Shown: positions 38,578 to 47,761 of the stretch, piece after piece | How the letters are laid out: each line of letters opens with the position of its first letter | Position numbering within the stretch: the first letter of the stretch is position 1 | Assembly: GCF_009936175.1 (NCBI RefSeq) | Contig: NZ_AP019773.1 | Location: forward strand, 1,116,001 to 1,180,000 | Length of the DNA stretch: 64,000 nucleotides | Direction of reading: 5' to 3' | From: Bartonella quintana | GTDB lineage: Bacteria; Pseudomonadota; Alphaproteobacteria; Rhizobiales; Rhizobiaceae | The notes under the pieces: generated by a model | What the model was told of the DNA's origin: nothing | The model's input: only the letters and a program-made list of their open reading frames with translations | Database searches by the model: none | Translations under genes and position numbers: made by a program

Positions 38578-39498
38578 ATGGCAATTCTTTTATTGGCCGA
38601 ACATAATACAGAAGAAACTGCAAAAGCACTCACCGCTGCTCGCGCAATCAGCAACGATATCGATATTTTGGTTTGTGGAAAAAATGTTCAAGTGATCGCT
38701 GAAAACAGCGCCAACCTTGCTGGCGTACGGCAAGTTCTTGTCGCTGAAGCTGATCATTTAGCACACCAATTGGCTGAACCTGTAGCGGATACAATCATTA
38801 AACAAGCGAATGATTATGATGTGTTCATAGCGGCATCCACCAGCACCGGGAAAAATGTGATGCCGCGCGTGGCTGCTCTTCTTGATCTTATGCAAATTTC
38901 AGACATTATCGCCGTTATTGCACCCGATACCTTTAAACGAGCAATTTATGCAGGAAATGCAATTGAAACTGTACGCACCAATGATCGTCAAAAGGTTATA
39001 ACAGTCCGCACAGCCTCTTTCACACCAACCCTCTCCCAAAATAATGCTGCTCCCATTAAAACAATAACACCAGCCCCAAACCCAAAGCTTTCTTCTTTCG
39101 TAAAAGCAGAAACCAACAAAAGCAATCGCCCTCATATTACCTCAGCCCGTGTTATTGTATCAGGCGGACGCGGTCTTGGTTCACAAGAACAATTTATGAC
39201 GCTCCTTCTGCCTCTTGCAAACAAACTAGAAGCTGCTTTGGGCGCCAGCCGCGCAGCAGTTGAAGCAGGTTATGCCCCCAATGATTGGCAAATTGGACAA
39301 ACAGGAAAAGTTGTTGCCCCTGAGCTCTATATCGCCGTTGGTATTTCCGGTGCAATCCAGCATTTAGCCGGTATAATGGATGCACAAATTATTGTAGCCA
39401 TCAATAAAGATGAAGAAGCCCCCATCATGCAAATTGCTGATTACGCCCTTGTAGGCGATCTTCACCAAATTATCCCTGAATTAGAGAAAGCTTTATAA
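38578..39498 (+). CDS. etfA: Electron transfer flavoprotein alpha subunit
   Basis: FAD-binding alpha subunit of ETF, 306 residues. The C-terminal FAD domain is intact: 'ARVIVSGGRGLGSQEQFMTL' (about 191), 'LGASRAAVEAGYAPNDWQIG' (about 220-239), 'QTGKVVAPELYIAVGISGAI' (about 240-259) and 'VAINKDEEAPIMQIADYALV' (about 275). It pairs with EtfB, whose gene ends 52 nt upstream. AAAGG lies before the ATG. The only oddity is a rather short linker before the FAD domain. Confidence 0.96.
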   Translation: MAILLLAEHNTEETAKALTAARAISNDIDILVCGKNVQVIAENSANLAGVRQVLVAEADHLAHQLAEPVADTIIKQANDYDVFIAASTSTGKNVMPRVAALLDLMQISDIIAVIAPDTFKRAIYAGNAIETVRTNDRQKVITVRTASFTPTLSQNNAAPIKTITPAPNPKLSSFVKAETNKSNRPHITSARVIVSGGRGLGSQEQFMTLLLPLANKLEAALGASRAAVEAGYAPNDWQIGQTGKVVAPELYIAVGISGAIQHLAGIMDAQIIVAINKDEEAPIMQIADYALVGDLHQIIPELEKAL

Positions 39499-39501
39499 GT
39501 T

Positions 39502-41160
39502 ATGAATGAAACTCTGTATCAACGCGAAAGCATAGAGTTTGACATAGTGATTGTGGGAGCAGGACCTGCAGGACTTTCTGCCGCAATTCGTCTAAAACAG
39601 ATTAATCCCGAATTATCTGTTACAATCGTTGAAAAAGGTAGCGAAGTCGGTGCTCATATTCTGTCCGGTGCAGTTGTTGATCCCATCGGCATTGATACAC
39701 TTTTACCAGAATGGAGAAACGAACCCGATCATCCCTTCAAAACGCCCGTCACCAGTGACCAATTTTTTTCGCTAACGCCGAAGCAGGCTAAAATATTTCC
39801 CAATGTTTTTCGCCCAAAAATTTTATCAAATGACGGTTGCTATATCGTTTCGCTTGGCGATGTCTGCCGCTGGCTAAGTAAAAAAGCCGAAGCACTCGGT
39901 GTTGAAATCTATCCTGGATTTGCTGCATCGGATACCATCCAAAACGATAACGGAGCTATTATTGGTATTCTCACAGGTGATATGGGTCTTGAAAAAGATG
40001 GAATTCCTGGAAAAAATTATATGCCTGGTATGGCCTTACTGGCGAAATACACACTCATCGCGGAAGGAGCACGGGGCTCAATTGCAAAACAACTGATACA
40101 AAAGTTTAATCTTAGCCAAAACCGTGAACCACAAAAATTTGGTCTAGGTCTCAAAGAGCTTTGGGAAGTCGATCCCCAAAAACACAACCTTGGTTTAGTT
40201 CAACATTTTACCGGCTGGCCATTAGACGATAATACTGGCGGTGGAGGTTTTCTTTATCATCAGGAAAAAAATTTAATTTCTGTCGGTTTCGTTGTGCACT
40301 TAGATTATAAAAATCCTTATCTCTCTCCCTTCGAAGAATTTCAACGTTTTAAAACACATCCTAAACTTTATGAGATCTTCAAAGGTGCAAAACGCCTTTC
40401 CTATGGTGCACGCGCTATCAGCGAAGGTGGTTGGCAATCTGTACCAAAACTCACCTTTCCCGGTGGTGCGCTTATCGGCTGTTCTGCCGGATTTGTCAAT
40501 GTCCCCCGGATCAAAGGATCACACAATGCCATCTTATCCGGCATATTGGCAGCTGATAAAATCGCTAAAGCTCTTGCTCAAGGTCGCGCCCATGATGAAA
40601 TCAATGAAATCGAAGAACATTGGCGAAAAGGTCCGATTGGCAAAGATCTGTATAAGGCACGCAATGCCAAACCACTCTGGGCAAAATATGGTACAAAATG
40701 CGGGATTAAGCTTGCTGGCTTTGATATGTGGTGGCAACAATTATTCGGATTTTCCTTATTTAAAACGCTCTCTCATGGAAAAGTAGATTATGCATGTCTT
40801 GAACCAGCAGAAAAATTTCAACCCATTGCTTACCCAAAACCAGATGGTGTTGTAACCTTTGACCGACTTTCCAGTGTTGCCCTTTCCAATACGCATCATG
40901 AAGAAAATCAACCTTGCCATTTAAAAATAGCCTCACTTGAAAAACAAAAAGATTCTGAATATGCAATTTACGCAGGACCTTCCGTACGCTATTGCCCTGC
41001 TGCTGTCTACGAATGGCTAGACCATAATGATCATGAAACTTATGTTATCAACGCTTCAAACTGCATCCATTGTAAAACGTGCGATATCAAAGATCCTAAT
41101 CAAAATATCAATTGGACCTGTCCGCAAGGCAACGAAGGACCACTTTATCCAAATATGTAA
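39502..41160 (+). CDS. Electron transfer flavoprotein-ubiquinone oxidoreductase
   Basis: Membrane-associated FAD and 4Fe-4S enzyme that passes electrons from reduced ETF to ubiquinone. The 552-residue protein has the dinucleotide-binding motif 'IVGAGPAGLSAAIRL' (about 17-31), the 'GSEVGAHILSGAVVDP' block, and a C-terminal ferredoxin-like cluster 'CIHCKTCDIKDP' with a fourth Cys in 'WTCPQGNEGP'. The protein has full family length. It starts 3 nt after etfA, so all three ETF genes form one operon, a complete link from flavoprotein dehydrogenases to the respiratory chain. Confidence 0.96.
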   Translation: MNETLYQRESIEFDIVIVGAGPAGLSAAIRLKQINPELSVTIVEKGSEVGAHILSGAVVDPIGIDTLLPEWRNEPDHPFKTPVTSDQFFSLTPKQAKIFPNVFRPKILSNDGCYIVSLGDVCRWLSKKAEALGVEIYPGFAASDTIQNDNGAIIGILTGDMGLEKDGIPGKNYMPGMALLAKYTLIAEGARGSIAKQLIQKFNLSQNREPQKFGLGLKELWEVDPQKHNLGLVQHFTGWPLDDNTGGGGFLYHQEKNLISVGFVVHLDYKNPYLSPFEEFQRFKTHPKLYEIFKGAKRLSYGARAISEGGWQSVPKLTFPGGALIGCSAGFVNVPRIKGSHNAILSGILAADKIAKALAQGRAHDEINEIEEHWRKGPIGKDLYKARNAKPLWAKYGTKCGIKLAGFDMWWQQLFGFSLFKTLSHGKVDYACLEPAEKFQPIAYPKPDGVVTFDRLSSVALSNTHHEENQPCHLKIASLEKQKDSEYAIYAGPSVRYCPAAVYEWLDHNDHETYVINASNCIHCKTCDIKDPNQNINWTCPQGNEGPLYPNM

Positions 41161-42080
41161 TCATTGTTCATTTCACTAAAATTGCAGTCTATAAAACCCA
41201 ATCAATGACGGTGCTTTCTTAGACCAAAATCTCATTCCCACACCATCAATACATACAATTCTTTAACACAATGAAACGCTCTTTACACTATAACCATCAT
41301 AAAATACGAGATTTCGGATACCTCATTCTCTAAGCTAGAAAAAAAATTGAAGCAGAAACCACGAATCCCATAAAAGAAGAAGTTTTTTATCCCAATCACA
41401 AGGAGATGCGTCTTAACTATTTAATTTTATTAAATAAAATTTCGATAAGGTAACACTCTTTGTAAAAATGTTCACCATTCTTCTGCGTTGTTTTCTTATT
41501 TGAACGAAAAGGAAGGACAGGAATGCTGTTTTGCTTTCTTATGCGTTTTCTATTGTATCTCTGAACAAAACCTTTATCAGCGATAATTTATGTATTCTCC
41601 CTCCTTCAATAAGCGAAGCTGCTCGGATAAATGCATTTCAGTCTCCTGTCGTTAAGAAGAAAACGGAAAACTTGGCCAAGGCATCTTACAGCATAACTCT
41701 GCAGATAACTCTTCCTTGTGCTTTTTGCCAACACTGCCTTCTTATACTAATCTTCTCCATAACCTGCTGTACAATTTACAGTTCGCAGCATAGGGATAAA
41801 CCTTGACAAAGATGGCATGATCCTCACAGCGTCACCACCATAACCTGTAAGTCCTTGGGTAAGCTCTGCCAAAACATCTGCCTACCGCCTTTCTTACACC
41901 AAAATTCACAAGCTTTATCGATAGATGCTATTCCACTTACCACCGTTAAGCGAATCCTACACCTCTGATCCGAAAGATATGAGTGTGCCCAGCAGACAAT
42001 TTTGCTAAACCTTGTTCACGCAAGGATAAAAAAACGCGCAAATATGCCTCTCTTTCAGATCAAAAAAGACAAAATATTGA
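41161..42080. other. Decayed intergenic region
   Basis: About 900 nt with no intact gene. Short translated fragments look protein-like but come from different frames: plus strand 'QFTVRSIGINLDKDGMILT' near 41770-41825, and minus strand 'GLTGYGGDAVRIMPSLSRF' across the same area. I cannot assign either to a family. The region is probably one or two pseudogenes in late decay. Confidence 0.4.
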
Positions 42081-42881
42081 TCAAGCATTTTCATTTGTAA
42101 ATGAAGTATTCATTTTTTGCAAAGTGGTCTCAAGAGCCGTTGTTAAAGCACTTCTTCCCCCTTGACGCGAAAAACAGTTTGACAAAAGCTCATTTGTTCC
42201 GCCCTTCGTTGAAAACTCTTTCTCAAGCAGTGCAAAATCAAGAGACGTTGAACAATCAGTTTTTGTAATTTTGCGCATTTCATCAGTAAGATTTCCAAAC
42301 ATCATGGCAAGAAAATCTGCCGACTGCTGTTTTTTTAACCCCTTTGTTACAAACCATTGATGTGCTGTTTTTATAAAATTAAAATAAACCCCCATGAGTG
42401 AGCCGGCAGTCATAAAAAGATTAAATTGATCTTCCACTTCCAGCACCAATGTGCCGCCCAACGCATCAAATAAATTGCGTAAAAATGGATGATCTGGATA
42501 AATTGGCGTCAAATTTTTGCATTCTGCCACAAAAGGAAGCGGAACAGCACGATAAACCTTATGATTGATCCACTTTTCGATCTCTGCTGCTTTTGCCATA
42601 GCAAGCACGGAAATGACAAGCTGCTCTGGACGAAAACGAAGAGGACGCAGAACCTCTTCTGCAATTTGATTAGGCAAGCAAAGAAACACACAATCACTAA
42701 CATCCAGCAACGCTTGGTTGTTTTCAGCAATCCTAACCTTATTATAATTGTGCGAAAGGCGCGCTGCTATTTGCGCATTGCGTGGTGAAATGATAATGGA
42801 AGAAACATCAAAAACGCTCATCATTAAGCCATCAACCATTGAAGCACTGATTTTACCAGTTCCCAAAAAGCCAATTTTCAT
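42081..42881 (-). CDS. ProC-like NADP-dependent reductase
   Basis: 266-residue protein of the pyrroline-5-carboxylate reductase superfamily. The N-terminal Rossmann motif 'GFLGTGKISASMVDGL' (about 4-19) and 'DCVFLCLPNQIAEEVLRPL' (about 63-81) are typical. The C-terminal dimerisation domain contains 'STKGGTNELL' (about 225-234), corresponding to the family's 'TSPGGTT' substrate loop, though altered. Because of these changes it may not be the biosynthetic proline enzyme. Annotation as a ProC-family oxidoreductase is safer. It is a single gene, with a small membrane protein downstream of its upstream gap. Confidence 0.8.
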   Translation of the reverse strand: MKIGFLGTGKISASMVDGLMMSVFDVSSIIISPRNAQIAARLSHNYNKVRIAENNQALLDVSDCVFLCLPNQIAEEVLRPLRFRPEQLVISVLAMAKAAEIEKWINHKVYRAVPLPFVAECKNLTPIYPDHPFLRNLFDALGGTLVLEVEDQFNLFMTAGSLMGVYFNFIKTAHQWFVTKGLKKQQSADFLAMMFGNLTDEMRKITKTDCSTSLDFALLEKEFSTKGGTNELLSNCFSRQGGRSALTTALETTLQKMNTSFTNENA

Positions 42882-42936
42882 TTCTACTCCTCGCTCTCAC
42901 ATTTTTAAACGAAGCTCAAACAGCACTTCATGCATT

Positions 42937-43182
42937 TTAACTAACATAAACACTAATTGAAGAAGCAACACATAATATAGCAAAAATAATTAATCCCAAA
43001 TAGATTTTGGGCTTATCAAAGAGAACTGCAAACGCAGAAAACCAACCAGCGCTAGCTGCCGTTAATGCAAATAAAAAACCCGGTTTATTCATGAGCACGA
43101 TATGCATTGCCATTAAACCACCAATAATCAGCGCCCCAAAAACAATCAATAAGCCAGTTGCAAACTTCTCATAATCATCCAT
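42937..43182 (-). CDS. Small inner-membrane protein (81 aa)
   Basis: 81 residues with two or three hydrophobic helices ('FATGLLIVFGALIIGGLMAM' about 6-25, 'FLFALTAASAGWFSAFAVLF' about 34-53, 'IYLGLIIFAILCVASSISVY' about 58-77). The start at 43182 is chosen because GAGGAG lies 7 nt upstream and the first helix follows directly; an in-frame ATG at 43218 lacks such a site. No family is recognised. It lies between yraN and the ProC-like gene on the same strand. Confidence 0.65.
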   Translation of the reverse strand: MDDYEKFATGLLIVFGALIIGGLMAMHIVLMNKPGFLFALTAASAGWFSAFAVLFDKPKIYLGLIIFAILCVASSISVYVS

Positions 43183-43290
43183 CTTTTGCTCCTCATCCTT
43201 GCTCAAACTGTCACGCACTTTGGTTTACCCCATATGCTCATAAAAACGAAATATTTTTCATTTACCATGGTTAAAACGCTATACAAACTC

Positions 43291-43659
43291 TTATTTATCA
43301 GACGTAAAAAATGCGGGAATATGCTGCGGCAAACGCCACGGCAAAATCGCGATCAAGTCAAAGCGTACATCTAAAAGAGCACGATCTTTTTGCCGTGCTA
43401 ACCAAATATCGGCTGCTGCCTCAATGCGCCTCTCATTCATCCGGGAAACCGCAGCCATTGCTTCAGCCAATGTTGAACGTGCTTTTACCTCAACGATTAA
43501 AACAAGATTTCCACGCCGTGCAATTAAATCAATTTCACCACATTTTGTTTTAAAACGAATTTCAGCAATGTGAAACCATTTAAACCGCAACCACCAAGCA
43601 GCCCATTTTTCTGCACGAACACCTCGATGAAAAGACTTTTGCCTGCGCTCTTTTTTCAT
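43291..43659 (-). CDS. YraN family (UPF0102) endonuclease-like protein
   Basis: 122-residue protein with the restriction-endonuclease-like fold of UPF0102. Motifs: 'RGVRAEKWAAWWLRFKWFHI' near 12-31, 'TKCGEIDLIARRGNLVLIVE' near 38-57 with the catalytic-type D and E-x-K ('VEVKAR'), and the C-terminal 'VRFDLIAILPWRLPQHIPAF'. In many bacteria it follows rsmI, as here (23 nt after the rsmI stop region on the same strand). The function is not established; the fold suggests a Holliday-junction or structure-specific nuclease. Confidence 0.9.
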   Translation of the reverse strand: MKKERRQKSFHRGVRAEKWAAWWLRFKWFHIAEIRFKTKCGEIDLIARRGNLVLIVEVKARSTLAEAMAAVSRMNERRIEAAADIWLARQKDRALLDVRFDLIAILPWRLPQHIPAFFTSDK

Positions 43660-43682
43660 AGGCTCAAGAATCCTTTAAAGTT

Positions 43683-44570
43683 TCACGCATCTTTTAAAAA
43701 ATTCAACCGTTGAAAAAGTTCTTGCTTTTTTAAGCCAGTCTTTTTTGCAGCCAAAGCTGCCACTTTAGCAGCAGAATGTGTATGCGCCAATTCTAATAAC
43801 AATTCATCCACTTCTTGATCGCTCATCACTTCCAAAGGGGCAAGTTTTTGCCCAACAAGCACAACAATTTCCCCATAAATATGTAACTGTTTCCTATAGC
43901 TTTTTAACAAATCTCCTAAATTGGAAACATCTATTGTTTCAAACTTTTTTGTTAACTCACGACAAATTGCAGCAGGACAATCAGCTGAAAAAAGAGAGAC
44001 CATATCCTGTAAAGTCTCGACAAGACGATGCGGCGATTCATAAAAAACCAAAGTTGCGGGAATGGCTTTTAATTGTTCCAACCGCTTCTGGCGCTGTGCC
44101 TTGCGCGCACTCAAAAAACCCGCAAAGAAAAAACTATCGGTAGGAAGCCCTGTCGTCACAAGAGCGGCTAAAAGAGCTGATGCACCAGGAATCGGAACGA
44201 TTTTATAACCGGCTTTACGAGCTGCTTCTACCAGTCTAAAGCCGGGATCAGAAATCAGTGGTGTCCCCGCATCTGATACAAGTGCTACAGTTTTATTTTC
44301 TGACAAAGCCGCTAATAACTTCGGCCCCGCTTTTTGTGCATTATGTTCATGATAAAGAAAAGTTTTTTTCTGAATACCATAGCGTTCCAACAAAATACGG
44401 GTCACCCGCGTATCCTCGCAGGCCAAAATATCAACTCCTGCAAGCACTTGCAAAGCACGAAGAGTGATATCTGCAAGATTTCCGATAGGTGTTGCCACAA
44501 GATAAAGCGCTGGTTCTAGGAGGGGTGCAGAATAAGCATGAGCACCTATAAAATATGCTTTTTCACGCAT
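43683..44570 (-). CDS. rsmI: 16S rRNA (cytidine(1402)-2'-O)-methyltransferase RsmI
   Basis: SAM-dependent tetrapyrrole-methylase-fold enzyme that 2'-O-methylates C1402 in the decoding centre of 16S rRNA. The 295-residue protein carries 'LYLVATPIGNLADITLRAL' (about 22-40), 'CEDTRVTRILLERYGI' (about 51-66), 'LVSDAGTPLISDPGFRLV' (about 98-115) and 'PGASALLAALVTTGLPTDSF' (about 129-148), all highly typical. The first 20 residues are a slightly long N-terminus. It heads an rsmI-yraN operon. Confidence 0.95.
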   Translation of the reverse strand: MREKAYFIGAHAYSAPLLEPALYLVATPIGNLADITLRALQVLAGVDILACEDTRVTRILLERYGIQKKTFLYHEHNAQKAGPKLLAALSENKTVALVSDAGTPLISDPGFRLVEAARKAGYKIVPIPGASALLAALVTTGLPTDSFFFAGFLSARKAQRQKRLEQLKAIPATLVFYESPHRLVETLQDMVSLFSADCPAAICRELTKKFETIDVSNLGDLLKSYRKQLHIYGEIVVLVGQKLAPLEVMSDQEVDELLLELAHTHSAAKVAALAAKKTGLKKQELFQRLNFLKDA

Positions 44571-45462
44571 GCCTTTCTTTCATGTTCAAGTAATCTCTCT
44601 CCATTAACTCTCACCAATCATACTCATAAGCCATGTTTGCCAAAATTTTTTTCACAGGACGCACCACAACAAAATGACTTTCTCCAGCATCTTGATTACC
44701 ATTATTGTTTCCAGCAAAGTGAATTTCCTATATTATAAATGTTTTATCAACCTCAATAACCTTCCATAAAGCCTCTGCCTCAAAGGACAAAACAATAATT
44801 TCGCCTCTTTCTCTATCTTACGCTTACTCCACCCCTAAAGCGAGATTTTTCAGATCATCCTTATAACCCACATTTCCAAACCAACCGCATCCATCTGCAG
44901 CAAAATTGTCACCCCAAGTAAATCTCTCATTTTAGCAACGAAACAACTGCTTGTGCTTGCATTATTTTTGAAAAAGCAGGAAACTTCAGCATGAAAATAC
45001 TTGATCTTACAAGATTCTCCAAAACCTTCGCAAGAGAGTATGATCAATACCCAAAAATCTCATATCAAAAAACGCTTTTTTAGTACCTGAATGAGGCACC
45101 GTTTATTTTATGAACACATAAAAATATATTGATATTTTCTTTGATGCATCGTTTTAAAAACTATCTTTTGGGCAACCTTTTAAGTTTATACGATCTTGCT
45201 TAAATTGTTCTCATTTTCTCCATATTTTTTTTTGACGTGAATAGCCAATATTTCTTTTTTTCTCCACCTCACTGCTTTATCTATACAGTTCGGAAAACAC
45301 TCCCTAAGTCACCCAATTGCATGATCAATTTTTCGTTTATTCAACCTTTTGGAATATCTCATCCAACAATGAAGCGCTCAAACATTGAAATCACCAACAA
45401 AACAACTCTTTATGTTTTAAATTATCGTCTCTTAACAAATTCTACTAAAAAAACATAAATTT
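44571..45462. other. Decayed intergenic region upstream of rsmI
   Basis: About 890 nt without an intact gene. Minus-strand frames between about 44600 and 45060 give coherent but broken peptides, such as 'DGCGWFGNVGYKDDLKNLAL' and 'AGESHFVVVRPVKKILANMA', which look like one frameshifted former gene just upstream of rsmI. I cannot name the family. Confidence 0.4.
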
Positions 45463-46548
45463 TTAAAAGAATTTATTTTTTACTTGATCAATAATCGCAC
45501 GACAAAGCTTCGCATGCTCCCCACCGGGCTTAGCCACCAAGAGAGGTACACCGTCATCTGAAGAAGAGCGCAAAGCTGCATCAAGCGGCACCTCTGCCAA
45601 GAAAGGTAAAGCTCTACGTTCTGCTTCTGCACGCGCGCCGCCATAGCCAAAAATATCGTAGCGTTTTCCCGTATCAGGAGCAATAAAATAACTCATATTC
45701 TCAATGAGCCCTAAAATGGGAACATCGACTTTCATGAACATTTCTATCGCTTTACGAGCATCAACTAAGGCAAGATCCTGAGGGGTAGAAATAACCAGTG
45801 CACCGGTCAACTGTACTTGTTGAGCAAGCGTCAATTGCGCATCCCCTGTCCCCGGGGGCATATCAACTACCAAAACGTCCAAAGGCCCCCATAAAACATC
45901 TCTCAGCAATTGCGTTACAGCGGCCATCACCATGGGACCACGCCATACCACCGGCTTTTCTTCCTCGACTAAAAATCCCATCGACATTAATTTAAGGCCA
46001 AATTTTTCAAGAGGTTGAAGCTTTTTCCCGCCAATAAGCTGTGCCTTTTGGTTAACAAGTCCTGTCAAACGTGGCAAAGATGGACCATAGACATCCGCAT
46101 CCATCAAACCCGTTTTGAAACCAGAATCGTGTAAAGCTAAAGCAATATTTATCGCCATTGTAGATTTGCCAACCCCCCCTTTTCCAGAAGCAACTGCAAC
46201 CACGTGCCGCACACCTTCTATCGGCATTTTCACAGGCAATCCATTTGCTCTCCGTTTTGACCCTACGTCTCTATGCGCCTGAGAAGCCACCTTCATTTTT
46301 TTTTCTGCCGTAAGTGTGACCACAACAGATTCAACCCCCTCCATAGCACTCACCACTTTCTCAGCCGCACGACGCAACGATTCCCATTCCTGCACACGTC
46401 CATCAGGAACTGTAATGGAAAAGAAAACCTTGCCATGAGCAATCAATATTTCTGAAAGAAGCCCTAACGAGACAATATCACTTTCAACATTCAGTCCTTT
46501 GACTTTACGTAACGCGTTGCGGATAGCCTCCCTTGTAATAGAATCCAT
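45463..46548 (-). CDS. mrp: Mrp/NBP35-family iron-sulfur carrier ATPase
   Basis: Cytosolic P-loop ATPase thought to transfer Fe-S clusters to target enzymes. The 361-residue protein has an N-terminal MIP18/DUF59 domain (about 5-80), then a deviant Walker A 'GKGGVGKSTMA' (about 117-127), 'MDADVYGPSLPRLTGL' (about 148), 'VDMPPGTGDAQLTL' (about 229) and 'GLIENMSYF' (about 282). The usual C-x-x-C that would follow is replaced by 'IAPDTGKRYDIFGYGGAR', a variant common in alphaproteobacteria, so cluster binding must be different or absent. It stands alone. Confidence 0.93.
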   Translation of the reverse strand: MDSITREAIRNALRKVKGLNVESDIVSLGLLSEILIAHGKVFFSITVPDGRVQEWESLRRAAEKVVSAMEGVESVVVTLTAEKKMKVASQAHRDVGSKRRANGLPVKMPIEGVRHVVAVASGKGGVGKSTMAINIALALHDSGFKTGLMDADVYGPSLPRLTGLVNQKAQLIGGKKLQPLEKFGLKLMSMGFLVEEEKPVVWRGPMVMAAVTQLLRDVLWGPLDVLVVDMPPGTGDAQLTLAQQVQLTGALVISTPQDLALVDARKAIEMFMKVDVPILGLIENMSYFIAPDTGKRYDIFGYGGARAEAERRALPFLAEVPLDAALRSSSDDGVPLLVAKPGGEHAKLCRAIIDQVKNKFF

Positions 46549-47117
46549 GTTCTTTTCTCTCTATACAAATGCCAGCGAACACAGTAGCAATAAGGACAAA
46601 AAACACTAAGGCTCATCACCTGAAATTTCCCACTTTATGAGAATTATAAAGTGTAAATATTTTATACCTCATCTCTTTAGTTAAAATACGAAATCATTCT
46701 CAAATAAAAAACCGCAAACGTGAAATCTGATCTAAAACCCCATCAAACATGTTTGTCGTACAATCGAATGTTTCTCTATAAGATTGGGCAAACTTTTTAA
46801 GCAGCCAACAGCAAGTTACACGTCTTTCTTTACCCCTTCAACGCCTTGCTCGTTCATTTGCGAGACAGAAGAGATGACTGTCAACTCAGTCATTGCAACC
46901 AATCATTATTTTCCTTAAACTTTAAAGTATCACAAACAAAATGAATATCCATCATGAAATTTTGTGTATTTTTCAAGAGAGAGAAAAATAATCGAAGATT
47001 GACTTTTTTTATGTTTTTCCTTATGGGTTAGCAATCTTATGATAGGATCAGATTTTTCATATAGCACAGAATTGCTCATAGAGCTAAGAAGGGCCGCACT
47101 CCGCGGTATTTAAATAA
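46549..47117. other. Region upstream of rpmH
   Basis: AT-rich spacer. A near palindrome ATGACTG-TCAACT-CAGTCAT lies at 46874-46893, a possible operator or small hairpin of unknown purpose. A candidate rpmH promoter is at 46999-47027. Confidence 0.4.
46999..47027 (+). promoter_or_regulatory. Candidate rpmH promoter
   Basis: TTGACT at 46999-47004, 17-nt spacer, TATGGG at 47022-47027. The -10 is weak; the expected transcript would have a leader of about 80 nt before rpmH. Confidence 0.3.
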
Positions 47118-47252
47118 ATGAAACGTACTTACCAACCCTCTAAACTTGTCCGTAAACGCCGACATGGATTTCGTGCACGCATGGCAACAGCTGGTGGACG
47201 TAAAGTCATTGCTGCAAGGCGTGCTCGTGGACGTAAGCGGTTATCCGCTTAA
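47118..47252 (+). CDS. rpmH: 50S ribosomal protein L34
   Basis: 44-residue, highly basic ribosomal protein of the large subunit. It reads '[20 protein letters not shown]' and then '[20 protein letters not shown]', ending 'RLSA', the canonical L34 sequence. It is followed by rnpA, yidC and yihA, the conserved order in most proteobacteria. The start ATG is fixed by the invariant N-terminus. Confidence 0.98.
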   Translation: MKRTYQPSKLVRKRRHGFRARMATAGGRKVIAARRARGRKRLSA

Positions 47253-47368
47253 ATATTTAAATTTTCACAACAGTTAAACAGTACGCATCATTTCTTCGTT
47301 GTGAAGCTTTTGTTATAAACCTCTGATGCCTGCTTTTCAGGCATTTAGCAAAATTGCGAAACGCATTT

Positions 47369-47761
47369 ATGAAGAGAAAACATCCCTGCCGCATTCGCAA
47401 GAGAGCGGATTTTTTGGCTGTACGTACAGGAGAAAAACGACGTGGTCCCTTATTTTTGCTCGAAGTTAAATCTCGTGAACAAACAGCAGGAATAAAATCT
47501 CCTCTTGTTGCACGTGTAGGCTTCACTGTCACACGTAAAAATGGCAATGCTGTCAAACGCAATCGTATCAAAAGACGTCTGCGTGAAGCAGTGAGGGTTG
47601 GTTTAACAGACGACATAGAAGCAGGAACAGATTACGTCATTGTAGCACATTCTGATGCGCTTCATGCACCTTTTACATTTTTGATCAGTGAATTAAGCCG
47701 GCGGATAAAGCCAAAAACAAAACACCAGAAACGGCAACAGGATAATATGAATGGAATATAA
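47369..47761 (+). CDS. rnpA: Ribonuclease P protein component
   Basis: Basic protein cofactor of RNase P, which matures tRNA 5' ends. The 130-residue product contains the RNA-binding signature '[18 protein letters not shown]' (about 70-87) preceded by '[12 protein letters not shown]', and an N-terminal '[17 protein letters not shown]'. I choose the ATG at 47369; an in-frame TTG at 47354 would add five residues. Its stop overlaps the yidC start by 11 bp, so translation is coupled. Confidence 0.95.
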   Translation: MKRKHPCRIRKRADFLAVRTGEKRRGPLFLLEVKSREQTAGIKSPLVARVGFTVTRKNGNAVKRNRIKRRLREAVRVGLTDDIEAGTDYVIVAHSDALHAPFTFLISELSRRIKPKTKHQKRQQDNMNGI

